This document shows positions 33,959-52,355 of a stretch of 64,000 nt of DNA, in pieces (positions within the stretch are counted from its first letter, which is position 1; every line of letters starts with the position of its first letter). The translations under genes were made by a program, and so were the position numbers. Under the pieces are notes generated by a model. The model did no database searches, was not told where the DNA came from, and worked only from the letters and a program-made list of their open reading frames with translations. Source of the stretch: Selaginella moellendorffii. Lineage: Eukaryota > Streptophyta > Lycopodiopsida > Selaginellales > Selaginellaceae. Location: positions 322,300 to 386,299 of the forward strand of contig NW_003314309.1 in the NCBI RefSeq assembly GCF_000143415.4, given 5' to 3'.

Positions 33959-36631
33959 AAAAATTCTCTCTTAAGACTTTTTTTCTGCAGTTTTATTTAT
34001 TATTTATTTATTTTAAAACCTAACTTATGTATTTTAGTATTTACAATAACTCTTAGCTTATTTTATAATAAGTTTAAAAAATATGTAAATGTTTCTATAT
34101 ACAAAAAGGTCATACTAATATAGCACTTAGTTTCTTTAATTTTCAGCTATTACAGCTCATTATTTACTTTAGCTATCAGTCATGTATATATAACTAACAT
34201 ATATATATATATCATCCTTATTCTAATAAATTGAATTAATATTTAATAAAATAAAATTTATTACCATTAGTATATAGAAAGAAATTTGTGATGGCAATTA
34301 TGGGGGAGGTATACCAAAAAAACACACATGTACTTAAATTATTGAAAGACATATATATGAATACAAATGTATAGACATGCATTAGTGCCTGCCACATATG
34401 CATAGCAAAGTCGAGGTTAATGCCACATATGCAATTTTTTACGAAATTTTGACTTTGTATTTAGTTGAGGAACTCTCCTTGTTGAAGGTAATGGAAAGTG
34501 CTTTTCGAAGTTTTTGTAACTCAAGCTTTTGCACAATAAAACCAAACATAACAAAACAAATGCAACAAACCACTTGAATGCCAAAAACTTGTGTGTGTGA
34601 TTAAAAACATGGGAAATCAATTCAGCTAATGTTTTACTAAAGTTATAGTATGATCTATTTGCTCATGGAAAAGCCACCATGTTCAATGGCTAAAAAAGAC
34701 TTTGCAATCTCCTCCACACTACTCAAACGAATGAGAGGCACTTGCAAGACCAATCAAAACTATGTTCAAAATATATCTAAGATCTGCAAGAAAACACAAA
34801 ATGAAAGGCAAATGAAATAAACACAAAGGATGGTCACAATGAAGAAATCACAAATTTGAGCTCAATAACACAAGAATGAAACAAAAAACGTAAAACGTAA
34901 TATCAGTCTTGAGTGGCAATTAAGGTGTTATGCCAATGCATACATTGATGACAAAAATATTATACACACTGCTTATATAACAATTTAAAAGTGATTGTTT
35001 GCATAATATTTTTGCATGTAAGTCAAAATCTGCATATGTGTAAATATAATAATGAATGCATGTGTAATCATATATTCATTAAACCAAAATTTGAAAAACC
35101 AATATCAATTTTTTATCATAGTTTTTTCTTACGAATAAAAGTATAGAGATACACTAAACTTTTTCATAATGACTATCAAGCCACATCTCATATAATAATG
35201 CTAAATCCAATTGAAGAATATAAAATAATATTTATATATTTGATAAATAGTATATTAGCATAGTGGGAAGGAAATTTCAGAAATAGGAGATTCTCAATTC
35301 GGAAAAAAATTAGTAACAAATATACATCCAGCTTTTTCCGCATCATCAACCTGTCAACGAGCTGTCTGTGGTTGTTGCCCTGCGTGTCCACCAGGAAGGA
35401 CTCTTGTGGTAAGATCCTCCTTTTTTTTTAAGTCAAACCAATGGGAGGAGATGCTTGGTGAGTGGAAATATGCCCATGCTTTTCCATGATCCCATGGAAT
35501 CATTATACTATGTGCTTTTCTTTAACAAGAAAACTAGTGGGGCTGTGACGTCGTTCTTGAGGAATGAGGATTGCGTTTGGAATTCTTAATGTTTTTGATC
35601 GGTTACAGCTTGACCCTCTTGTAGCCCATTAAGGATGACAATGTGAAGGACGGCTATGGCCTTTCGGGTGTTCTAGAAACAGCAATCCTCTCTGGAGTCA
35701 GGGTTTGGGATCAGGGTCTAGAACTTTTCATGAACCTCTTTAGTTTGGTGTTATGGGTAGAAGAAACCATTACAACTTGTGATTTATATCATAGTGGTGC
35801 TACTTTTTTAGCGCTGCAAAGTTTGACCAAGAGATCCATAGAAAAGTTTAATGTGGTAGTTCTGGATTCTGGCTGGCATGGTACTCCCACTTACTAGTTA
35901 ACATTTTGGCATTCTATGTGTATTGATCATTGCATTGATTGAATCGAGCCCCACAAATACAGGTGATGTGTGTTGTCTATAATGTGCTTCACCTTTCAAG
36001 TAACTCAAGTTTTCCTATGCTCTATTACAGATACGTCTTATAGTGACTCTCATCCAGGTGTTACAGCTTATATGTATATGCTCAATCATTCACCTCAAGA
36101 ACATTTCATTATCAGTGTTATATCATAATGCTTCCTCACGCTTGACAACATTGGGCTCGGCTTGTTTTGTTCCGAATTAACCTTTTCTTTGTAGGGACAC
36201 AGGACACCATATATTCGCACGAGGATCTATCAGCCAGGTCTGTTTTTGACTATTAAAATGAATAATGGCCAGCATTATCAGCCAAATTTTTACTAGAGGA
36301 TCACATACTTTGGCATAGAAACGTACGGGGAGGAGACGCTTTGGATCGGAATCTCACTCGAGATAAAATCATGAAGAATTTCATTCGCTCTCTCTTCGCC
36401 CTCGCCCTGACAGCCAGGAATGAGTGTAAGAAAGATACCCCAATGAATTGTGTAGTAACAAGTGTACCACAAACTGGCGTGGCGGTGTATATGTCAAATC
36501 CAAAGTAGATTCGTTGGCATCCTTTTTCTTTATAGAGCTACAGCATGCCCAACTGTTTAATTGGAACTGCTAGCACACACCTTCTTGACCTCTTCCCAAA
36601 GGCGGTAGCAGAGAGCCTTCCAAGTTCCGAG

Positions 36632-36640
36632 TATAAATAT
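36632..36640 (+). promoter_or_regulatory. TATA box of the first SWEET gene
   Basis: TATAAATAT lies 95 bases before the ATG at 36727, in the correct place for a leader of roughly 60 nt. Confidence 0.6.
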
Positions 36641-36726
36641 CAAGTGGCAGACTCTCCACAAATAAGTTTGTGAGGAGCAGAAGCTCACAAAGATCGTTGA
36701 GCTTCTACTCTTTTCTCACAAACAAA

Positions 36727-37870
36727 ATGGAGTTGATGGCTGCTTTCAGACTAGCACTCGGCATCATAGGTTTGCCCTGCATAATCACCAGCCTCTAATG
36801 TCTGATTAAAATGCTGTTTTCTTTTTCCAGGAAACATTACAGAAATTTCCATTTGCCTGGCTCCAATGTAAGCAACATATAAACTCAAGTTTTTTTGTTT
36901 GTTGTTTTGGTGAAACGTTTCAAATTTTAGGCCAACGTTCTGGAGGATCTACAAGAACAAATCAGTAGAAAAATTCTCCTGGTTACCATATGCAACAGGT
37001 CTCTTGTATGCAGCATACTGGGGATGCTATGCATTGCCATTCATCACAGAGCACAACATGCTCCTCTTCACAGTCTCAGTTGCACAAGCGGTTCTGGAGC
37101 TCATTTACCTCATCATCTTCCTAGTTTACTCCTCACCAAAACAAAGGGTGCATATCTGAAAGAGTTTCATACCAGAAGGCACTTATATAATATTTCGGTT
37201 TCTATGCAGGCAAGTGTTGCAGGAACAATTTTCGGTGTAGCAGCATCAGTTGCTGCAACAATTGCAGTAGCCAAGTCAGCAATGCACAAGCGACCAGAGA
37301 GGTGCATGTTTGCAGGGCTTCCAGCTGCCATTGTCACAGTTGCTATGTATGCATCTCCTCTCACTGTCATGGTAAGAAGATTTCTTTATTTCTTTCCTCA
37401 CTGATCAAGAATTCTTTGTAACAGAGGCTGGTAATCAAGACCAAGAGTGTGGAGTACATGCCATTCTTGCTCTCCTTCTCAATCTTTGTCAATTCGGTTG
37501 CCTGGACAATCTATGGTGTTTTACAGCTTGACTACTTCATACTGGTAAACTTTCCTCTCCTCATTCTATGTGTTTTCTGTTTTTCCTGATAATATTTTTC
37601 TTCTTCTTCTCCATCCAGATTTCAGAAGGACTGGGTGCCATCCTTGGTACTAGTCAGCTTGTTCTATATGCTCTGTATAGACCAAGAAAGGACACCAGCA
37701 AAGAAGAGATTAAACTTCGGGAATTACGAGATGATCCCAAGAAAGCAGCACATATTACATTTCAGGAATTACAAGACGATGCCAAGAAAGTAGCACATAT
37801 TACACTGGATGTTGACAAACTGCAAGGCCTGAACAAGAACACAGAAGAGGTCTCTCAATGCAAAAATTGA
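36727..37870 (+). CDS. SWEET sugar efflux transporter (copy 1)
   Basis: A bidirectional sugar facilitator of the SWEET/MtN3 family with seven predicted helices, in six exons. Landmarks: FRLALGIIGNITEISICLAPMPTFW (split over three exons), KSVEKFSWLPYATGLLYAAYWGCYALP, SVAGTIFGVAASVAATIAVA, MYASPLTVM, LVIKTKSVEYMPFLLSFS, NSVAWTIYGVL and ISEGLGAILGTSQLVLYALYR. The KSVEYMP signature marks the second MtN3 repeat. The cytosolic tail contains a tandem duplication (ELRDDPKKAAHITFQ then ELQDDAKKVAHITLD). The stop is about 50 bp from the convergent SKU5-like stop. A second SWEET gene on the same strand lies 8.8 kb away. Confidence 0.93.
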
Positions 37871-37920
37871 GGCTCCAAATTATATCTCCCAGCAAAAGAA
37901 TATGGTCCTTTTATACTTTC

Positions 37921-40001
37921 TCACTTCTTTGCCTTGCCACAAAGCAAGACGTTTTGAGGAATTGGCTCGTTGATTCCATTGGGATCTTCCGGATTGACCA
38001 CCCGCATGTAAAACTCTTGTCCAAGGTACTGCCTTATAACATTTTGAGACCGCACATTCCACATCCCAACGTTGTCCAGCTCCAGCATAATGGCAGTCCA
38101 CGACTTGGCATACACCTTCAAATCATAGATTAAAACATCTTAGCTTGCGAATTAATAGACTAACAGCTTACTTGAACTGTGGATCTGGCAACCGCATCCA
38201 CAAGATTGTAAGTTAGCCTGCTTGAAGTTGTCCAGTCCCCTGGTCCCATACTGAGAAAACATAGTCCAGCAATTAATACAAATACCGAAGTAACAAAAAG
38301 ATAAAAACGATGAAAACACTTACCCAACCACAAAAAAAGCATAGCCATCGATATGCCAGGACTGTACTGGATTCTCGTTGTTCTGGAATATGATCTCCAT
38401 GAACGACCTGTACGTGCCAGATAGCACCGACGCACCATTATAGGGACTCCGCCCGTCGGGATACTCGGGGATCGAGTTGGGAGAAAAGACTCCTCCGATC
38501 TTATAGAAATCTGCCAGCTTCAATGGTGTTCCTGGATGCATGTAGGAGATGCCATTCACAGCAAAGCGCTGTTTTCCATTGATGGCCGGGGCCGAGTTTG
38601 CGAGCTTTACTGTTTTGGAGATGTTGATAAGTCCATAGTGGAAAGACCCCTGTGGATTTGGCCTCGCGGCGCCAGCGGTCAGATTCCACCTGCAAAATGG
38701 AAGTGAGGCATGGGAAATGCAGCTTCATTTTTTATACCAGGATTACTTACTTGATGGTACGTGCTTGATTAAACGAGAAGTTTATATCACCCACAGCAGG
38801 CCCCGCTGGAAAGGGACCAGAGACACGCGAGAAAGAGTTTGTGTAGTGAAGAACTGCAACACCCGTGATCTCTGGGAGACTGAACCTGGAAGTTGCCATA
38901 ATATAAAAGTCTTTGGGACTCTGATCAGTGGTGATGAGAACCGAGTAGGACTGGCCAACGTGAACGTCAAGTGAGTCGTAGAGTGCTTGAGCCGTGTAGG
39001 ATCCCTCCGTCTCCACCAGCTTCATTTTGTGGCCTTGAATTCTAAAGTTGAGCGAGGAAACGCTCCCCACGTTGGAGATTCTAAGCCTGTAAGTTTTGCC
39101 TGCACCATTCTAGCAGTGTTAGTCTATCTGTTAGCTTATAAACGATAAAGCTTTGTGTACCTGGTTGTACTGTCAAGGTTGTTCCATAAGGACCACGTCC
39201 ATTGATAAGCACGCCATCCCCCTTCCCAATCATCTCCCCTCGATCCAACGCAGCTCTTAATTGCTGGAAGAACGAAACATGTTTAACATAAAGGAGAAAC
39301 ACAAAAAAGCTACGAACTTACTGTGTGATTAAACTTGTACCAGTCGCCGATAAGAACTGTTAGCTCCGCAAAAGGAGGAGCAAATGGAACAGGAATCACT
39401 GCTCGGTTGTGGATGCGAATCCCTCCGTAGCCACCAGCCGCTCGTTGAAGAAGCAAGGATGGAAAGTAGGAAAACGTTCCAATCTGGTCCTTGGCTTGGA
39501 ACTGGTAAGTCCAATTCTGTCCGGGCATTATTGGGCAGTTCGTTCCAAGCGTTCCATCTTGCCATGAATCTCGCCGCAGTTGCAATCCATTCCTAGAAGA
39601 AGAAAGCAAAAGAAATTCATCAACAAAGTGCCACAACAGGGCATTTGCTGCAAAGATGCGTTTGAGATGTTCCTACCAGGTAAGAAGCAGAGGCTCGTCC
39701 AAACTGTTGCGCAGATTGATAACGACGTTGTTGTTCGTTGTGGTCTCAAGCTCGGGACCCGGAAACTGCCCGTTTATCGCGATTACCTGGACGATCCCCA
39801 AGAACATCACAAAAAAGAAGACGATAATCTCATTGCCTGCAAAGATCTCGAAACACTTACCCGCTGGTTCACTCCCAGAGGCGATGTGCTGACGAAAGAA
39901 ACATTCCAGTCGTGGAACTGGTACGGATCTCCCGCTCTGGCGACTAGTACCAAGGCGCATGCGACCAATGCAGCATTGAGGAGCAATGCCGGTCGCGCCA
40001 T
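37921..40001 (-). CDS. SKU5-similar (SKS) multicopper-oxidase-like protein
   Basis: A secreted cell-wall cupredoxin protein of the SKU5/SKS group, about 540 residues in eight or so exons. An N-terminal signal peptide (LLLNAALVACALVLVARA) precedes DPYQFHDWNVSF. Then come VIAINGQFPGPELETTTNNN, NGLQLRRDSWQDGT, CPIMPGQNWTYQFQAKDQ, GSFHYGLINIS, FAVNGISYMHPGTPLKLAD, FQNNENPVQSWHIDGYAFF and YLGQEFYMRVVNP. As in other SKS proteins the copper-binding His clusters of true laccases are replaced (SWHIDGYAF where an HLHGH-like block would be), so it is probably not an oxidase. The C-terminus ends LLCGKAKK with no GPI signal, unlike SKU5 itself. Confidence 0.9.
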
Positions 40002-40725
40002 AGCTGGAAATCGCCCCCACAAGCCGCGATCGATCGAAATATCAGCAAAGAATCGAAGAATCGATGGATTTCGGCGCAAGAAGGACGAATCTAGCTAGAG
40101 CCGGGGTGGAGAGGCCATGGCCGCGAGCAAGAGGCGTCGTCGAGAGGGAGGAGGCTGGAGCAATGGAGAGAACCCTGAGAGCGACGGCGTTAACGAGAAA
40201 TGAATATGCCACCGATTTGAGGCATGGATACCTTTTTCCTCGCGGTGGGCACGAGGAAAAAGCTCTGGATGCCCAGCCGCGATTAATCATTACTAATGGG
40301 GATTATCGGACTAAGAGGAAAGAGACCAGCCTCCATTCATGTGAATGGCGGGACAAAAAAGCTGACCTGGCGTGCTAGCTGTCCTAGTCAGCTTTAGTAG
40401 TCAACGGCCCCGATCTCCCCTGATCGCACGGCGCGCCGCAAATGCCAAAGCATATTCGTTTTCCCGCCGTTTGGAGGCCAGCACAGCTGGAAAAGGACCC
40501 CCGCCCCCGAAAAGAATGTTTCTTGGTTCTTTCCTTCACCGCGTCACGATAATGAGATCGGCGATCATGCTTTTTAACTCAAACTAATCCTGGCTTCCAA
40601 CTGTTAGAGAATCTACAAAACAATAAGCAAAAACATACCTCGCGTCGTAAGTTGCCGAGAGAACATCGTGTGATCTCGCAAGTTTGTCAGTTGAGTTGCT
40701 TGAGATCTCGCAACCCAAGGTTAAG
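40002..40725. other. Promoter region of the SKS gene and 3' flank of RECQ
   Basis: About 0.7 kb. A plus-strand open frame (40064-40378) runs here without family likeness and opposes the SKS promoter, so I leave it out. No repeats or RNA genes were noticed. Confidence 0.45.
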
Positions 40726-45025
<4,300 letters not shown>

Positions 45026-45559
45026 TTACCTCCTATTCATGAGTTCGTAGCATGTTGAAGCTCAAGCCGAGGAAAATCACTGCCCTGAAAACCCTAGCTG
45101 ATCTCAGCCCAAATCTTACTCCATAGAAGCTGCACTGCTCACCCCTTGATTTCGAGCGGCTGCTACATTCGATCCGCGCAGTCTCTCAGCCCAGCGCCTT
45201 CCTCCCGACGAGCAATGCAGCTGAAACCCAGGGCTTCCCAAAAATGGAGGGAAAAAAGTGCGAAGAGCCCTAAATTTCAAAAGCCAGTAGTGGCGTACAA
45301 ATTCTTAGTAAATTCTCCACCGTCCAAAGACTGAGCACTACGGATTATATAAACCTGTAAAGGAATAGATTCGACGATCACGAGAGAGGGAGTTTATCTT
45401 GCTACCCAAGACAATATTCGTTTTGCTCGCAGGATTTCTTTCTTTAATTTTGGGCAAAGTGAGGGACTCCGCGCAAGAATAAATAAGTGGTGTTAAAGCC
45501 AAATGTTCTCGCGAAATTGAAAGAGCTAACGCTGCTCAGGAGGCTCGAAAATCATAGCA
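45026..45559. promoter_or_regulatory. Divergent RECQ/SWEET promoter region
   Basis: 534 bp between divergent ATGs. AAACCCTA (45088-45095) lies close to the helicase start. TATATAAA at 45346-45353 could serve the SWEET gene, about 210 bases before its ATG. Confidence 0.5.
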
Positions 45560-46829
45560 ATGGATCAAATATTACACGCGAAATTCATCATTGGAATCAT
45601 AGGTGAAGTTCTTGATCCAGAAATCCAGCCAGAGCTTTCTCTTTCTCCTCTCTGTCTCTCTCTCTGTTGCTCAAATTCTTTTGTGCAATCAACCCATGTT
45701 TGATCGTCACTGGTGCGTGGCATTCTTCCAAAGTGATTGAATCTTTCCTCGATCATTCTTCTCCGCGATTTCATCAGCAATCTCTTTGCTTGTAGTCGCA
45801 AAAAAGACGAGAAATCTCTCGCGGATTTCTTAACTAACGGAAGCTAACGCCTTCAAGTTGCCTTGTGGTGCCAGGAAATATTGCTACCATATCAACCAGC
45901 CTCGCTCCAATGTAAAAAACTCTAAAGAACTCTTCCTTTTTTCAAATCTCTGACAGATTCAAATATGTTTAGCCCAACTTTCTGGCGGATTTGCAAGCGA
46001 AGGTCCACGGACGATTTCTCGTTTCTTCCATACTTAATGTCATTTACATGCAATCTTTTGTGGGGATGGTACGCTCTCCCCTTCATCACCTCCAACAATT
46101 TCGAGCTTCTAACCATTTGCATCGCACAAGTCTCACTCCAAACAATCTATATCCTCCTCTACTTTACATTCACGGGCCGCTACCAAAAGGCAAGCCCTCT
46201 GGAAAGAGTTTTTCAATCTCAAACTTTTGGCAACTTTGTTTTCCAGATCAAGCTCTTTCTCTCGATGCTCTTCGTGGGCTTTATCTTCGCTGTTGATTCA
46301 GTGGCGTGCCTGAAAATACTTGGCAAGTCTAGAGGACAATTCTTTGCAGGAACAGCCGCCACGATCGCAGCGCTTCTCTGTTTTGCGTCACCACTTTCGA
46401 TAATGGTATGTGCGTGTTAGTATTCCCTCCTCCACTTTCTAATATTCTTTGGACTATATACACTCTTTAACGCTTCGGTTTCTTTTCCCAGGGACTGGTC
46501 ATCAAAACCAAGAGTGTAGAGTATATGCCACTTCTGGTCTCCCTTGCGCTCTTATTCAATTGCGTCACTTGGACGGTTTACGCCCTTTTGGGGAAAGACG
46601 TGTTTCTCACGGTAATCCACACTTGTTTGATGTTTATCTACTGAGTTTTGGTTGCCAGATTGCCGAAGCCATGGGAACTGCATTGGCTGTCGGACAGCTG
46701 ATTTTGTATGCTTGCTACTGCCGTGTCAAAAAGCCACCGGTCCATGTGGAAGAGTCACTTTTTGAGTCGTCTAAGGATCACTCCAAAGTGGAGATTGCTG
46801 TCATAGTTGCACAGCCATCCGAGGATTAG
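45560..46829 (+). CDS. SWEET sugar efflux transporter (copy 2)
   Basis: A paralogue of the SWEET gene at 36.7 kb, with the same six-exon layout. Landmarks: FIIGIIGNIATISTSLAPIPTFW, DDFSFLPYLMSFTCNLLWGW, YALPFITSNN, LVIKTKSVEYMPLLVSLAL, NCVTWTVYALLGKD and AEAMGTALAVGQLILYACY. Exon 3 begins after GTTTAG, which restores the conserved PTFW block; the alternative acceptor gives an early stop. An intron at 46190-46246 is read as GC-AG (CAAAAG/GCAAGC to TTCCAG); it is 57 nt long, in frame and without a stop, so retention would insert 19 residues. The acidic tail differs from copy 1 and lacks its duplication. The two copies probably arose by local duplication. Confidence 0.91.
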
Positions 46830-47115
46830 GAAGAGATTAGAACCATTCAATTGATCCGGCTCCTAAACCAAGCTCACAACGCTTGAACAACCTCGAAGAC
46901 AAATAAAAAATTCTCAATGTGTTTATGGAATAAAGAATTTAAGCATTTTTGTTGCTAAACTTGAACGAAGAAAAAGTTAGGGCTATCTAAACAATTCGTT
47001 ATCCACGTGGACAACAGCGGTTTGTGAGTTTAAGGTTCTTGGCATCCACGAATCTTGGAAGTTTCAGTAAACCACACTTTCACTTGTGCTGTTTGCTCAT
47101 AGCTTGTTCGCAGCC

Positions 47116-48544
<1,429 letters not shown>

Positions 48545-50900
48545 TAGAAAACAAGTTTTTCCTATATAATGTATTTTACCTTTAAACTCCTCAGGCATTT
48601 CTAATAGTTAGTCCATTTTCGCTGCTACCAGGGGAATGGGCGCACCAATCTTTGCCGCCGCGATTTCTATCGCCTTGTTCGCGGCTCCTGGCAGGATTGA
48701 AGAGCTACGATGTCACAAATGCAGAATGCCGCTGAAATCCACCTCCGCCTCAAGGTGTGGAGCTTCATTGTGGCGTGGGAGGCGAGTAGCGTTTGACAAT
48801 CAGATTCGTGCATTAGATCGCAAGCGATCACTCTTAAAGTTATTTCCTCGCAGGTAATATCTTTTTTTCTTTTCTTCCACGGGCGTACGTTTTTCTCTCT
48901 TTCCTTTTTTTGTGATAATCAGCGGCATTCACATGCACGCGGCTACTAACAGTACGTTCTCTCCGTAGGGATTTTCAAGCAATCGTTCAACGCTCTAGAT
49001 TTTTAACAGAGAATTTGAGGCGTTGGTCTTCCATCGTCAAGATACTAAATCTCTTGATTTTAAAGTTGGCTCCAGGTGAGCTTTTGAAACCAGCGCATAT
49101 CTCAACAATCCCTTGGAGAAAAGGAACGAGACAAGTACAATGTTGACAAGAACATACAGAAAACTAGCTCTGATCGGTGCTTTCAGCTGGTTTTACTTGG
49201 ATGAATCGGACCAACGAGCTCGTACGTAACCCGTGACAACTTGCTTCGCATTTCATGGAAGATTGTTGGTTTGACAAACAGCTAGAAGAAGAAGGTACTG
49301 AGGCTACCTTTGCTCGTTTCTATTTCTTTCCCTTTCCGTTCCTTAGAGCTAGGAAACTTGACTGATCAAACCATTTAAAACCAGGTGGGAGGAGGAGGCT
49401 TCTTGGTGATTCTAGCTCACCTTTCAACCATAGCACCTGTGATGGAGCAGTGCATTGGGTATGTAGTGGTTCCAAGTTTTTCTTATTTGCTTGTTTCAGT
49501 TTGGTAGAAACCCGGATTGCTTAGCGAGCACAAGATCATTGCTCAGAAACGGCTCCAGAAAGCAATAGAGCTAGGTCGAGTGAATTATAAGCAAACTTTC
49601 GTTGATTTCTCCCAACTTAAAGTAGCTCTCACCAATGGAAATGGAAGGAACACGTGGTTTTAGCTCCTCAACGGGCACGAAAGACGGTCCTGGAGCTTTT
49701 GATTTTATACAAGGGTATACCCAGGTAACACGTTAAAAGCTTTTCCATAGTTCTCAGTCTTTCACACTTGAGGCAAGGGAAATGCATTTTGGCGAATTAG
49801 AGCAGCCCTGAAAATACCAAAGAAAGCATAAGTTGACAAAGCCATTTGAAGCACAGGAGGCAATCTAACTTTAGTAACAATATTTAGAACATTATTTAGA
49901 AAAGGGATTTCATGTTCAATCACACTCAAGACCACAAAAGGAAGAGTCTCATAACAATTGTTATATAGAAGGGTAAAATGTTGGTAAGCATGGGAGCCAA
50001 GTGTGGGTAGTAATAACATTTTTCTAGCTATTCCCATACTCTAAGTTGAACTCTTATGTATTATTAGTGTTATAATAAAAACTCATTCCCTGATTCTTGA
50101 TAGTTTAGATTGTCAATCTAAAAAATGAGACTTTAGAATTACAATAGTGTTAGAACCACTTGTGTTATAATTATATAGAATAACTAGAATACTGTCATTC
50201 TTAAAAATGTAAGATTTTACACTTTACTCATAATGAACTAAACTTTCAAAGAAACTAAGACATTATATGTACAATAACTCTTATGGTGTCCTTAGAACAA
50301 AGTATGCTAACTATAATCAATATCATTTAACCATATATTCATTAATTTTGGTGAATTCACAATCTCAAAATAAGATTCTATTTTAGAATATTCTTAAGAA
50401 TGAGATTAAATTTAATTCTTAAGAATATTATAAAATAAAATCTGATTTTGAGAATGTGGATCTTATTTTGAGATAAGTTACATTTTTGTTTTTGGTTTTA
50501 AATTTTTAGCTGTATACCTTTCTTCACCAACTCAAAAAACCATTTTCTTATATTTTATGGTAATGAAAACTGTAACTATGAGTAGTGTTTTTTATAAATG
50601 TTTTTAAGTCTTGTAAAATCTTAATTTTTTTTATATGGTATTTTTGTGTAAAGATGTTTTATATCCTGAAAAATAGATGGATTTGCAGATATATATATGA
50701 TATACCATTTATCACTTTTTTCATATATACTCTTTTGAAAACTATATTTTAATTTTTCACATAAAAAATCTTTTGCATCTTTATCCACAATTAACATTCA
50801 CATCATGTAATTTTGAAGTTGTTTGAAGATTTTATCTTCTTTAGAAAGTTCAAATGGTGATAAACATAAAGAATGAATTATTTTGTTCGTACCTCCTTGA
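48545..50900. other. Spacer downstream of beta-tubulin, mostly AT-rich
   Basis: GC falls from about 49.7 kb onward. Short open frames at 48636-48857 (+) and 49762-50037 (-) have no recognised family. One coding-like fragment at 49385-49663 is listed separately. The rest (50.0-50.9 kb) is AT-rich without visible structure apart from a local inverted repeat around AAGAATATT at about 50391-50430. Confidence 0.45.
49385..49663 (+). pseudogene. Unidentified gene fragment with two exon-like pieces
   Basis: Two stretches read like protein: GGGFLVILAHLSTIAPVMEQ (49391-49457), ending at a GTATGT donor-like site, and HKIIAQKRLQKAIELGRVNY followed by KQTFVDFSQLKVALTNG (49526-49663), closed by TAG. There is no start codon and no family that I recognise. 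It could be the end of a degraded gene. Confidence 0.25.
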
Positions 50901-50984
50901 TATAAAGTATTATTTATTTATTATATCTCTATATTAGGCATTTTTATATTTTATCCTCCATTTGAATTAAATAAGTTTTATCTT

Positions 50985-51852
50985 CAATAAAAATCTCCTT
51001 TGTATTGTTCTACGTTTCAACCTTTTCTTTATTTTTCAACTTGAGGAACATCATGTCCTTCAACTTGGGATACAACACCTTCTTCATTTTAATATATCAT
51101 TGTGAATAAGTTTGAATATTTTTATGCATAAGTAAAATAATTTAGTAATGGTAATAACTATTGTTTAGAAGTGAAAGACCAAACTCTAAGTTGTAAAAAA
51201 TCTTTTTTAAATAATCCAAGATATTTTAGAAATAAGATAGTATATAGCCTTATAGCAAAATATTGATTATAATGTTTAATTATCATATTATTATTTTGCA
51301 CTCCAACTTCAACTTCATTGATCTTTGATACTAATAATCCATTAATTTCAAGTAATGTAAGCCATATTTTCTCTTTAGAATTAGCATTAAAAATTAATGG
51401 CTGTTGATATTAAAGTTTTCTAATATCCTTATCAGGAGTCTCCAAAATAATATCAATATTATTTGTACCTGTATTTGTAACTATAAATTAAAATATATAT
51501 AGAAAAAATATTATACTTACTTTGTAAAGGAGATTGTGGAGGTGTAATAAAATTATAATGTTTGATTCTGAAATATTCATGTTTTACAAGACCTTACATA
51601 AAAAATCTTAAAATATTTTTCATCTCATAATTTATATATCTTTCTTTAAATTTTGTGATTTATACTAATTTCATAAAACAAGAGAATAATGGTTAAAGAA
51701 TTCATTTGTAACTTAGACATAAACATAAAGAATGATTTACTAAAAAATAATTTTTACCCTCAAAAGTTGATTCTAATTAGTGAAACAGCTAACCAAAATT
51801 ATCTTCATTCTCTGTTTCTTTAAGAACTTCAAAATTTATATTGTTTATAATT
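50985..51852 (-). pseudogene. Decayed coding segments, AT-rich block (3' part)
   Basis: The minus strand shows coding-like pieces: FEVLKETENEDNFG (about 51840-51790), GTNNIDIILETPDKDIRKL then a stop and PLIFNANSKEKIWLTLLEI with LLVSKINEVEVGVQ (about 51470-51245), and EGVVSQVEGHDVPQVEK (about 51085-51030). Residue composition is natural for protein, but stops and frameshifts interrupt it. The family is unknown. It lies downstream of, and on the same strand as, the segments at 52.4-55.5 kb. Confidence 0.4.
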
Positions 51853-52355
51853 AGAGAATCTGTTATAAAATATTTATAAATATATATGTAAATAATAATG
51901 TTTTAATTTTAATTACATATGTATGTTTATTTTTCTCCTTTCTTATTATCATCCTTTAAAGTATTATTTGTAACACCTAAAATATAGGTAAATAATAATA
52001 TTACATAAAACCTTATAAATAAATTACTTACTTTTTTCTTTGTTTTTATCATACAAGATTGTATTATTTGAAGTGGTATATTTATCACCTTAAAATTATA
52101 AGTAATAACAAAATTATAGTTATTTATTAAAAATTACTCACTTACATTTTCATCTTCATTATGAGAAGTATCATTTAAAGTATTATACTCATCATCTGGA
52201 AACTAATAAATGATGATGTTATAAATTTTTATATAAATATATTACTTACTTCTTTCTTAACCATCATTAAATATTTAATCTTTTGAAGTGTTATGCTTAT
52301 CACATAAAATTTATTAACAATAAACTTATTATATAGTTATTTATTTTATAAATCT

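Larger units (their letters stand above)
32560..36640. other. 4-kb AT-rich intergenic region
   Basis: It runs from the cryptochrome start to the SWEET promoter. The first 700 bp have moderate GC and several short open frames that I cannot assign; they are probably cryptochrome 5' region. From 33.3 kb the sequence is strongly AT-rich and holds MITE copy B. An island at about 35330-35420 reads on the minus strand as SFLVDTQGNNHRQLVDRLM, which looks like a stray exon of an unrecognised gene. An 84-codon frame at 35643-35897 (+) is of unknown meaning. TA repeats lie at about 34196-34212. Confidence 0.5.

Noticed and set aside
40064-40378. Plus-strand 104-codon frame upstream of the SKS gene
   Set aside because: It lies in the promoter of the opposite gene, with no motif and no splice support.
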